Shown: in pieces, positions 50,408-57,339 of the stretch
How positions within the stretch are numbered: position 1 is the first letter of the stretch
Layout: each line of letters starts with the position of its first letter
DNA from: Erythrobacter sp. QSSC1-22B
Lineage (GTDB): Bacteria > Pseudomonadota > Alphaproteobacteria > Sphingomonadales > Sphingomonadaceae
Reading direction: 5' to 3'
Assembly (NCBI RefSeq): GCF_001678665.1
Contig: NZ_LZRP01000013.1
Location: 1-57,339, forward strand
DNA: 57,339 nt
Translations under genes and position numbers: made by a program
Notes under the pieces: generated by a model
Told to the model about the DNA's origin: nothing
Database searches by the model: none
Seen by the model: only the letters and a program-made list of their open reading frames with translations

Positions 50408-51357
50408 ACGCTTGAGAATCTTCGTTCGCGCTTTGCCATGGACTTGGCAAGACTCAGGAACCGGCGAAACGCCGGGTTGTCGTTGCGCGGTGACCAGATC
50501 GCACTGAACGGCAGGGTTTCGTCAGCGAGCGGACGATAGACGATGCCAGGAAATGCCGTCGCCGTAGTCGCCTCGCTCGTCAGGGTCAGGCCCTGACCGA
50601 TGGCGACCAGATGCATCAGATTGTCCCGTCCGACATCGCGGCGATCGATATTGGGACGGTGTCCCAGTTCTGACAGATGTTTCACGAGGAAATCGAAGAT
50701 TTCGGGCCCGGGCCCGGCCTCGCTGACGATAAATTGTTGCTGCCGAAGATCTCGCCAGCGAATTTCATCGTTCCTTGTCAACGCATGACCACTCGGGAGA
50801 GCCAAGAAGACACGCTCGATCCATAATTGCGCGCTATCGCATCCGTTTTCGAAAAGATTGCCGGTCAGGAACGCGACGTCCAGATCGTATCTTTGGATCG
50901 CTGTTACGTGTTTGATCGGACTTCCCTCGACGAGGTCCAGTGTGATCCGGGGATTGTCGGCCGCGTAGACGTGAAGCAGTTCCGCGAGGAACCCCGATGC
51001 GAGCGACGAGAAAATCCCGATGCGAATAGTACCGATTTCACCGCGTCCGAATGACCCTGCATCCATCGCGGCATGATCTATCTCACTGAGGGCTTTACGC
51101 GAGCGAGCCAGGAATTTTTTACCGGCATGGGTGAGAGTAACGCCAGAATGATGACGAAGGAAAAGCGCGACCCCGATCTCACCTTCCAAGTCCGCAATCC
51201 TACGACTGACGGCGGATTGGTGGATACCCAACATCTCCGCTGCCCGCCGAAAGCTGCCATGTTCGGCGGCGGCGGTAACATAGCGCAGATGGCGAATCTT
51301 AATCGACACCTTGTCCGCGATCCGGGACACCATCGTGCAAAGTCTGCCGACTGCCAA
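50404..51357 (-). CDS. LysR-family transcriptional regulator
   Basis: 317 aa. The N-terminal HTH is KIRHLRYVTAAAEHGSFRRA, EMLGIHQSAVSRRIADLEGE and LFLRHHSGVTLTHAGKKFL. A substrate-binding domain follows (IGIFSSLASGFLAELLHVYA to LPFSAIWSPRNDNPAFRRFL). LysR genes are often found convergent with DUF2274 at the end of the trb operon, so it may belong to the element backbone. A MerR-type promoter box on the minus strand lies about 95 bases upstream. The start is uncertain; an in-frame ATG at 51333 is an alternative. Confidence 0.87.
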   Translation of the reverse strand: MAVGRLCTMVSRIADKVSIKIRHLRYVTAAAEHGSFRRAAEMLGIHQSAVSRRIADLEGEIGVALFLRHHSGVTLTHAGKKFLARSRKALSEIDHAAMDAGSFGRGEIGTIRIGIFSSLASGFLAELLHVYAADNPRITLDLVEGSPIKHVTAIQRYDLDVAFLTGNLFENGCDSAQLWIERVFLALPSGHALTRNDEIRWRDLRQQQFIVSEAGPGPEIFDFLVKHLSELGHRPNIDRRDVGRDNLMHLVAIGQGLTLTSEATTATAFPGIVYRPLADETLPFSAIWSPRNDNPAFRRFLSLAKSMAKRERRFSSV

Positions 51358-51452
51358 TGCCGAGCAGTAACATTTGAGTCCCTGGTACTGATGCCGCGAA
51401 TATGTCGTCGATCACCCCGCGCTCCTGCAGTGTCGGAGATCGGAAAATGCCG

Positions 51453-51474
51453 GTTGCCATGGTGGCAAGGTCAA
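51453..51474 (-). promoter_or_regulatory. MerR/CueR-type promoter box 1, toward lysR
   Basis: On the minus strand TTGACCTTGCCACCATGGCA begins the box. The dyad is followed at 19-base spacing from TTGACC by CATTTT as -10. It shares TTGACCTT and the TGG half with three other boxes. The 19-base spacer is the mark of MerR-activated promoters. Confidence 0.6.
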
Positions 51475-51493
51475 ACGATATCTACGAACATGG

Positions 51494-51515
51494 TTGACCT
51501 TGACAGCGTTGGAGG
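51494..51515 (+). promoter_or_regulatory. MerR/CueR-type promoter box 2, toward the EamA gene
   Basis: TTGACCTTGACAGCGTTGGA lies 20 bases from box 1, back to back. It ends about 34 bases before the likely EamA start at 51549. The TTG that opens the longest frame of the EamA gene is inside this box, so that start is not used. Confidence 0.6.
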
Positions 51516-51548
51516 GCGCCAAGTGCCTGGATGAACTCGTCGACTTCC

Positions 51549-52540
51549 ATGCGCACGTCCGGCCGCTGGCTGACCTACGGGCAGCTTGCGCTTGGCATGG
51601 CGCTGTTCGAAGCGCGACGCCGGTCGCCAAGCTGGTCGCGAATGACTTTCCGCCCTTTACCGGCGCGGGACTGCGCGTGGCGATCGGCGTACTGGTATTA
51701 GCGCCGTTTCTCCTTGCCGGCGGTTTCGCAGCTGCGCGTCCGGCGGCCCGGGACTGGATGCTGTTCGCGCTCATCGCCTTTTTCGGGATGTTCGGCTTTT
51801 CCGTCTTGATGCTCTTTGGCATGGCGCTTGTCTCCGGCTTTATCGGGTCGATCGTTATGAGCGTGACGCCGGCCGTCACGGCGATGGCGGCCTTCCTGTT
51901 TTTCCGGGAGAGGCTCGGCCTCAGGAAAGCGGCCGCGATCGCACTGGCGGTCGCGGGTGTTCTCGTGCTGCATTTGCAAGGCGGGCAGTCTGGGGCAGGC
52001 TCCGCCGGCAGTTTATTGCTTGGTTCGGCGCTGGTGTTCGCTGCGGTCTGTTGTGAGGCCGCCTATACGTTGCTCGGCAAATTGGCCACGAAACGCGCTT
52101 CGCCTCTCAAGATCGCCTTTTGGGCCGGGCTTCTATCGCTGCCGCTCTTTTTGCCTTTTGCGGCGAATGAATGGCAGGAAGTGAAGTGGGCGGAGATATC
52201 GCCAGATGCTTGGATAGCAGTTTTCTGGTGGGGCGGGGGCACGATGGGACTCGGTTCGCTGCTTTGGTATGCCGGGGTCTCGAAGACCGAGGGCAGCATC
52301 GCCGCGGCCTTCATGGGCATCATGCCGGTCAGCGCGCTGCTGCTGTCCTATCTCCTCCTCGGCAAGTCCTTCAAAGCGGTCCACCTGGTCGGCTTCGCCG
52401 TCGTCTTCGCGGGTGTAATTCTGATCATCCGTGACGATCTGAAGAGCGGAGAAGCGAAAGTCAGCGTCAACGCCAACTGCTCCGCGACCACTTTTTCTGT
52501 TTCGCAGGCGCAAGGCAACTCGCAGGCGCACGGCGAATAG
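51549..52540 (+). pseudogene. EamA/DMT-family transporter gene with an N-terminal frameshift
   Basis: From the ATG at 51549 the frame reads RTSGRWLTYGQLALGMALFE and then becomes meaningless. Another frame continues SATPVAKLVANDFPPFTGAG and remains open to 52540 with ten membrane helices and two EamA repeats (VSGFIGSIVMSVTPAVTAMA; MGIMPVSALLLSYLLLGKSF). Restoring one G in CTGTTCGAAGC near 51608-51610 joins the two as LFGSATP, the family motif. So a one-base loss or a read error is present. EamA proteins export small metabolites; the MerR-type box upstream suggests metal-responsive expression. Confidence 0.78.
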
Positions 52541-52586
52541 ACGCCGCCCTACCAGCGGCGTTGACGACCATAAGTCCACAAATCGG

Positions 52587-52787
52587 TTACCGAGCGAGGC
52601 TAGGTTCATATCCCGCCTCGCGGATGACTGCGACGAGTTCCTGCTCGCTGGCATCGCCATCGATTGCTACCGTCCCGGCGGGAATATCGACCTCGACCTT
52701 CGCGTCGGGATCGACGCTCTTCACGGCATTGGTGACCGACCGGGCGCAACCGCCGCAGGTCATCTGAGAAACTTGAAATCGGATCAT
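52587..52787 (-). CDS. copZ: Copper chaperone-like HMA-domain protein
   Basis: 66 aa from the ATG at 52787, six bases after GGAGG. A single heavy-metal-associated domain contains MTCGGCARSVTNAV with the CxxC ligand pair, then VEVDIPAGTVAIDGDASEQE. CopZ proteins carry Cu(I) to CopA. It is divergent from copA and both starts have a MerR-type box, so they are probably co-induced. A mercury-binding MerP-like role is less likely because there is no merA and no signal peptide. Confidence 0.88.
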   Translation of the reverse strand: MIRFQVSQMTCGGCARSVTNAVKSVDPDAKVEVDIPAGTVAIDGDASEQELVAVIREAGYEPSLAR

Positions 52788-52825
52788 GGAAGCCTCCAAG
52801 GGTATGAACTGACCCCAAGGTGGCG

Positions 52826-52847
52826 ATTACCATCGTTGGAAGGTCAA
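52826..52847 (-). promoter_or_regulatory. MerR/CueR-type promoter box 3, toward copZ
   Basis: The minus strand reads TTGACCTTCCAACGATGGTA. It shares TTGACCTTCC with box 4, 28 bases away and oppositely directed. It fits CueR control of copZ. Confidence 0.65.
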
Positions 52848-52875
52848 GAGCGCAGCGCTTTTTCCTTTTCACCCC

Positions 52876-52897
52876 TTGACCTTCCCATCATTGGAAG
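52876..52897 (+). promoter_or_regulatory. MerR/CueR-type promoter box 4, toward copA
   Basis: TTGACCTTCCCATCATTGGA, followed by AG, contains the CueR dyad CTTCC-N6-GGAAG with TTGACC as -35. It is the best match to CueR operators of the four boxes and lies about 40 bases before the copA ATG. Confidence 0.75.
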
Positions 52898-52938
52898 CCC
52901 CATTTGCTTGGTAAATCACCCGATCGGGAGACGTTATC

Positions 52939-55551
52939 ATGGCTCTACTTATTGACGAGGAACGGTCCGAAACCGCTTCCTCAAGCGAAAATATGACGAT
53001 CAGCGTGCCGGTCCTGGGCATGACCTGCGCGTCGTGCGTCGGGCATGTCGAAAAAGCGGTCGCTAAGGTGCCCGGCGTAAGATCGGTCAATGTGAATCTC
53101 GCCACCGAACGCGCCGATGTAATCTTTTCCGGAGCACCGGACGAGGCAGGGGTGGCCAAGGCCATCAAGAGCGCGGGCTACGACGTTGCGGACGCGCCCG
53201 CCGAGCCAGGAATTCTCGAATTACGCGTCGAAGGCATGACCTGCGTGTCGTGCGTCGGCCATGTCGAAAAGGCTGTCCGGAGCGTTTCGGGGGTCGCGTC
53301 CGCCACCGTCAATCTCGCGACCGAGCGGGTCAGCGTCCGATCGGACGGCAGCGACATCTCGATTGAAAATCTCGAAGCGGCGATCCGCGGTGCAGGTTAC
53401 ACGCCGCGCCGGATCGAGACCGGAAGCACGGCGCAGGACGGTCAGGCGCAGGCCCGCGAGCGTGAGATGGTGAGCCTTCGCCGTTCGCTGATTCTTGCCG
53501 CGCTGCTTACATTCCCTGTTTTTGTGCTGGAGATGGGCTCGCACCTCATCCCCGCCATGCATGACTTCGTGATGACCGGTATCGGTATGCAGACAAGCTG
53601 GCTAATTCAGTTTGCGCTGACAACGATGGTCCTGTTTGGACCTGGGCTGCGCTTCTTCAAAAAAGGCGTTCCCGCGCTCCTTCGCGGCACTCCAGACATG
53701 AATTCGCTGGTTACCGTCGGCACCAGCGCCGCCTGGGGCTATTCGGTGGTCGCCACCTTCGCGGTTGGCGTGCTGCCTGCTGGAACCGCCAATATTTATT
53801 ACGAGGCGGCGGCGGTGATCGTGACGCTCATCCTGCTCGGACGCTATCTCGAAGGAAAGGCGAAGGGCCGCACTTCGGAGGCGATCAAGCGCCTCGTCGG
53901 CCTCCAGGCCAAGACCGCCCGGGTGCTGCGCGACGGCAAGCCGGTCGAGGTGCCACTTGCAGAAGTGCGCGCGGGCGATATCGTCCAGGTCCGGCCCGGC
54001 GAGAAGGTGCCGGTCGATGGCGAAGTGGTCGAAGGCTCATCCTATGTCGACGAATCGATGATCACCGGTGAGCCGGTTCCCGTCTCCAAGAGCGAGGGCG
54101 CCGAAGTGGTCGGCGGCACGATCAACAAGAACGGCGCCTTCAGCTTCCGCGCGACCAAGGTGGGCGGCGATACGGTGCTCGCCCAGATCATTCGCATGGT
54201 CGAACAGGCGCAGGGCTCGAAGCTGCCGATTCAGGCCTTGGTCGACAAGGTCACCGCTTGGTTTGTGCCGGCGGTGATGGGCGCGGCCGCGCTGACCTTC
54301 TTCATCTGGCTAGTCTTCGGGCCAGCGCCCGCGCTTACCTTTGCGCTCGTCAACGCCGTTGCGGTGCTCATCATCGCCTGCCCGTGTGCGATGGGTCTCG
54401 CCACGCCGACCTCGATCATGGTCGGAACCGGCTGTGCGGCGGAACTAGGTGTGCTATTTCGCAAGGGCGAAGCCTTACAATCGCTGCGCGACGTCGAAGT
54501 GATCGCGCTCGACAAGACGGGCACGCTCACCAATGGCCGGCCGGAGCTGACCGATCTCGCGCCTGCATCCGGCTTTTCCCGTGAAGAGGTGTTGGCGTTG
54601 GTCGCCAGCGTCGAGACCAAGTCCGAACATCCGATCGCCGAAGCGATCGTCGCGGCCGCCGAAGGGCAGGGCCTTGCCGTACGAGCTCCCCAAGCTTTCG
54701 AGGCAGTGCCCGGCTACGGCGTAGCGGCCAAAGTCGGCGAGCGTCAGGTGGAGGTCGGTGCGGACCGTTTCATGACGAAGCTGGGCTATGAGGTGCGGGA
54801 ATTCGCAGCCGAGGCGGAGCGTCTTGGCCATGAAGGCAAATCGCCGCTCTATGCGGCGATCGACGGCAAATTGGCCGCGATCATCGCGGTCGCCGACCCG
54901 ATCAAACCCACCACGCCCGAAGCGATCCGCGCGCTCCACGAGCTCGGCCTGCAGGTGGCGATGATCACCGGCGACAATCGCGCTACGGCCGAGGCCGTCG
55001 CCCGCCAGCTCGGGATCGACGAAGTCATCCCCGAAGTGCTTCCCGACGGCAAAGTCGAGGCGATCCATGCGCTACGACAGGGTGGCCGCCGGGTGGCATT
55101 CGTCGGGGACGGTATCAATGATGCGCCGGCGCTCGCCGAGTCCGATGTCGGTCTCGCGATCGGCACCGGCACCGACATCGCGATCGAGTCGGCCGATGTC
55201 GTGTTGATGTCGGGTGACCTGCGCGGCGTCGTGAACGCAATCGCCCTTTCCAAGGCGACGATCAAGAACATCAAGCAGAACCTGTTCTGGGCGTTCGCCT
55301 ACAACGCCGCGCTGATCCCGGTGGCCGCAGGCGTGATCTACCCGGCGACCGGCATATTGCTATCGCCGATCCTCGCGGCAGGCGCGATGACCTTCTCGAG
55401 CATCTTCGTTCTTACCAATGCCCTACGGCTGAAGCGATTCCGTCCGGTCATCGGAACCCGCGACGAAGCTACGGCCGACGAAGACACCGCTGACCGTCTG
55501 GACCATGCAACAACCGGTTCCGTGCAGCCAAATCCGGTCACGGCCGCATAA
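52939..55551 (+). CDS. copA: CopA, Cu(I)-exporting P1B-type ATPase
   Basis: 870 aa. Two N-terminal HMA domains carry [15 protein letters not shown] (near residue 30) and [15 protein letters not shown] (near 98). Eight membrane helices are present, with the transport motif [12 protein letters not shown] (C481, C483), the actuator MITGEPVPV, the phosphorylation site DKTGT (D525), the SEHP motif and GDGIND (723-728). These identify a P1B-1 copper pump that exports Cu(I) from cytoplasm to periplasm. It is preceded by box 4 and followed by cueR. Confidence 0.95.
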   Translation: MALLIDEERSETASSSENMTISVPVLGMTCASCVGHVEKAVAKVPGVRSVNVNLATERADVIFSGAPDEAGVAKAIKSAGYDVADAPAEPGILELRVEGMTCVSCVGHVEKAVRSVSGVASATVNLATERVSVRSDGSDISIENLEAAIRGAGYTPRRIETGSTAQDGQAQAREREMVSLRRSLILAALLTFPVFVLEMGSHLIPAMHDFVMTGIGMQTSWLIQFALTTMVLFGPGLRFFKKGVPALLRGTPDMNSLVTVGTSAAWGYSVVATFAVGVLPAGTANIYYEAAAVIVTLILLGRYLEGKAKGRTSEAIKRLVGLQAKTARVLRDGKPVEVPLAEVRAGDIVQVRPGEKVPVDGEVVEGSSYVDESMITGEPVPVSKSEGAEVVGGTINKNGAFSFRATKVGGDTVLAQIIRMVEQAQGSKLPIQALVDKVTAWFVPAVMGAAALTFFIWLVFGPAPALTFALVNAVAVLIIACPCAMGLATPTSIMVGTGCAAELGVLFRKGEALQSLRDVEVIALDKTGTLTNGRPELTDLAPASGFSREEVLALVASVETKSEHPIAEAIVAAAEGQGLAVRAPQAFEAVPGYGVAAKVGERQVEVGADRFMTKLGYEVREFAAEAERLGHEGKSPLYAAIDGKLAAIIAVADPIKPTTPEAIRALHELGLQVAMITGDNRATAEAVARQLGIDEVIPEVLPDGKVEAIHALRQGGRRVAFVGDGINDAPALAESDVGLAIGTGTDIAIESADVVLMSGDLRGVVNAIALSKATIKNIKQNLFWAFAYNAALIPVAAGVIYPATGILLSPILAAGAMTFSSIFVLTNALRLKRFRPVIGTRDEATADEDTADRLDHATTGSVQPNPVTAA

Positions 55552-55673
55552 AACGAAAGGAGAAGTTCAGTTGCAAAGCCGAAGACCTCCATGCGGATAG
55601 CTTCATTACCCCCCACCCCGAAGAAGTGGCCTCGTGATGGCGAAATATGTATAGTGTAACGAGGAGAATAATG

Positions 55674-56153
55674 ATGCAGATTGGACAAGCAGCAAGAGCT
55701 TCAGGCGTCAGCGCCAAGATGATCCGTTATTATGAGGAGAACGGGCTTATCCCCGAGGCGGCCCGGCGCGATTCCGGTTACCGCGACTATGACGATAGCG
55801 ACGTGCACCGGCTCCGTCTCATCCGCCGCGCCCGCGACCTCGGCTTCACCGTCGAGCAGATCGGCGAATTGCTGGCGCTGTGGAGCGATCGGGAACGCCA
55901 CAGTGCAGACGTGAAAGCGTTGGCGCTCGGCCATGTCGAGAAGATGAAGGTCAAGAGGGCCGAGATCGATGAAATGATCACGACCCTGGAGACGCTCGCC
56001 GATGGCTGCAATGGCGATCATCGTCCGGATTGCCCCATCATAGACGGTCTGGCTGAAGGCGGACGCTGTCCGCCCCCACGCCAATCGCGAGAACCGCGCC
56101 GCTTCGGCAATCCTGGGGGACTGCGCCCGCAGACGCATAGGCTGAGCGCCTGA
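55674..56153 (+). CDS. cueR: CueR-like MerR-family copper sensor
   Basis: 159 aa from the ATG at 55674, seven bases after GAGGAG; the ATG at 55671 is also possible. The MerR HTH is MQIGQAARASGVSAKMIRYY, EENGLIPEAARRDSGYRDYD. After the coiled coil comes the metal loop CNGDHRPDCP, a CX7C arrangement that marks CueR-type Cu(I)/Ag(I) sensors. The last 30 residues are an added basic tail. It activates copA and copZ and probably the two boxes near 51.5 kb. Confidence 0.92.
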   Translation: MQIGQAARASGVSAKMIRYYEENGLIPEAARRDSGYRDYDDSDVHRLRLIRRARDLGFTVEQIGELLALWSDRERHSADVKALALGHVEKMKVKRAEIDEMITTLETLADGCNGDHRPDCPIIDGLAEGGRCPPPRQSREPRRFGNPGGLRPQTHRLSA

Positions 56154-56725
56154 GGCGCTTGATTGCACAACACCTAGTTTAAGGTCCGGCAGCGTCTTCA
56201 AAACGGGTTGTATCAACAAGCGCGAACTCAAATGCGCGGGTGCCGCCGGGCCGAACAACGTGCCGCGCGGATTTGTAGCGCTTAGCGAAAACCTCATAAT
56301 GATGACAATTAGCATCTGGACGCTCGTGAAGGGCGGAGTGATGTGATGCCACGGCCGACAGCAGCGCCAATGAGATATCATGGTGGATTCCGAGTAGCTC
56401 CACAAGCACTCTTTGGTGGAGGGGCCGTCCTAGGCCACACTTAACGACGCCAAAAACTCCCTTCAAAACCAAAGCGGTTGTTGGGGTTTATTGAACCTAT
56501 CTGGCCCCGCGCTTCTCAGGTTTACTTTCTGTCGTAAGTAGCCCAGTAGTTCAGCGTCGGCTTTTCCAACGCCAAACTTCAAACATGCCATTCCGCTTTC
56601 CACCACTTCCTGCCGTTCAGCGTCAGAAAATCGTCGGTGTCCAATTGCGAGTTTCCCGAAAGCCGTCGCTCAACAAACGGTCGTTTTTGATCGGTCGACA
56701 TGATGTGGCGCAAACCCGGTTTGTA
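56154..56725. other. Intergenic region without a supported gene
   Basis: About 570 bases. A minus-strand frame of 97 codons (56179-56472) has no recognisable domain, no good ribosome site and mixed codon use. It could be a fragment of a decayed gene but I cannot name one. No tRNA or repeat was seen. Confidence 0.45.
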
Positions 56726-57076
56726 TTAAGGGTGGGCGAGAACATTGAGCAGTTTTCCTGTCGGGTCGCTAAGATAGAAGCGGCGGACGCCCCACGGTTC
56801 ATCGGTCAGCTCATATTCAATGTGATGGCCAAGTTTCTTTGCTTTCTGGTAGACCGCATCAACGTCGTCGACCTCTATCGACAGGTCTGGCACAGAAGTT
56901 CCAGAGCCGCCTTCTGTCGCAATACTAAGTTGCGTCGAGGCAGTCTCGCCCGATGCGAGAGTTGCGATCCAGCCATGATCCATCACGACGTGCAGATCAA
57001 ACAAATCCGAATAGAATTTCTGTATATCAGCGACCGAACTTGCTGCGATATTTGAAACGATGCGTTTGACAGTCAT
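56726..57076 (-). CDS. VOC-superfamily (glyoxalase/bleomycin-resistance-like) protein
   Basis: 116 aa. The two beta-alpha-beta-beta-beta units are seen in KRIVSNIAASSVADIQKFYS, DLFDLHVVMDHGWIATLASG and DLSIEVDDVDAVYQKAKKLG, ending FYLSDPTGKLLNVLAHP. It has the length of a typical single-domain VOC protein. Metal ligands are not all obvious. The start ATG at 57076 follows GAGGAGAATAGCCC. Possible roles are detoxification of a small electrophile or antibiotic binding; the substrate is unknown. Confidence 0.85.
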   Translation of the reverse strand: MTVKRIVSNIAASSVADIQKFYSDLFDLHVVMDHGWIATLASGETASTQLSIATEGGSGTSVPDLSIEVDDVDAVYQKAKKLGHHIEYELTDEPWGVRRFYLSDPTGKLLNVLAHP

Positions 57077-57308
57077 GGGCTATTCTCCTCTTAGATCAAA
57101 ACATACCATTCAGATCGAGCAATGTCAGCAAGGCCCCAATTGGCGAACCTTTGGCAGAGCTATAAAACGCTCGTTTGTGGAGGGTCCACCCCTGGTGACA
57201 CTTTCCGCTTCCCACCATTATCCGCAATTGGCTGACGTTCCGTGGCTCGCCTTTTTCGGAAATTCAAAGTGAGACACTGCCGATAATTCACGGCATTGCC
57301 ACAAAAGC

Positions 57309-57333
57309 CCGGCGGGGGTCGTCCCCCCGCCGG
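57309..57333. terminator. Strong GC hairpin at the window end
   Basis: CCGGCGGGGG (57309-57318), a short TCGTC loop and CCCCCGCCGG (57324-57333) form a perfect ten-base stem. On either strand there is little U-tract within the window, so the direction is unclear; it is probably a terminator for the gene beyond the edge. Confidence 0.6.
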
Positions 57334-57339
57334 CATCGT

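Noticed and set aside
52587..55551. Mercury resistance (mer) as the role of the MerR/HMA/P-type ATPase genes
   Set aside because: The ATPase has the CPC copper motif, the regulator has the CX7C CueR loop, and no merA or merT is present.
56179..56472. 97-codon minus-strand frame between cueR and the VOC gene
   Set aside because: No ribosome site, no recognisable domain; reported only as part of a gene-free stretch.
1..57339. CRISPR array
   Set aside because: No regularly spaced short direct repeats and no cas genes seen.
1..57339. tRNA or rRNA genes and att sites of the element
   Set aside because: No cloverleaf-like sequence or rRNA segment was noticed, and no element integrase gene other than the IS91-associated recombinase.

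Overview
The window is accessory DNA from a high-GC alphaproteobacterium, most likely a sphingomonad. That placement is inferred from the gene set (ArdC, ParB, DUF2493, DUF736, DUF2285, RepA/ParA, DUF2840, TraF, relaxase and TraG followed by trbBCDEJKLFGI). This is the usual backbone of sphingomonad and rhizobial conjugative plasmids and integrative conjugative elements. I see no integrase of the element, no att site and no rRNA or tRNA, so neither end of the element is defined here.

Region 1 (1-8.5 kb, minus strand) is a defence island. HipBA is followed by a tightly packed operon encoding an OLD-family ATPase/TOPRIM nuclease, a UvrD-like helicase (together a Gabija-like pair), a C-terminal TIR effector and a HEPN-domain protein. 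A decayed parB fragment lies at its right edge. Region 2 (9.1-22.6 kb, plus strand) is the maintenance module: ardC, parB, a Toprim/primase-like gene, DUF2493, a membrane protein, DUF736, an XRE regulator with strong operators, DUF2285, a frameshifted DUF6499-DUF2285 gene, an AlpA-like HTH protein, repA, parA, an RHH protein, DUF2840, the TraF peptidase, DUF736 and a lytic transglycosylase. Two kinds of structured 5' leader are each used twice here. Region 3 (22.6-27.1 kb) holds a probable oriT segment, the relaxase, the coupling protein and an RHH protein.

Region 4 (27.1-40.8 kb) is visibly less GC-rich cargo wedged between the coupling-protein block and trbB. It contains two 157-bp MITE-like repeats bracketing a thioesterase/SDR/DsbA-like isomerase/tautomerase operon with a divergent HxlR regulator. 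After these come two further HxlR-regulated groups of small detoxification-type enzymes, a cytochrome b561-like gene, a nitroreductase, a TetR-controlled membrane/GNAT/NnrU/DUF6463 operon, and an IS91-like element carrying its own tyrosine recombinase. Region 5 (40.8-50.4 kb) is a complete trb mating-pair-formation operon.

Region 6 (50.4-57.3 kb) holds a LysR gene, a frameshifted EamA transporter gene, a CopZ-like chaperone, the copper ATPase CopA and CueR. Four near-identical MerR/CueR-type promoter boxes tie this block together. A VOC-family gene follows. Overall the element combines conjugation and maintenance with phage defence, electrophile/redox stress functions and copper resistance.
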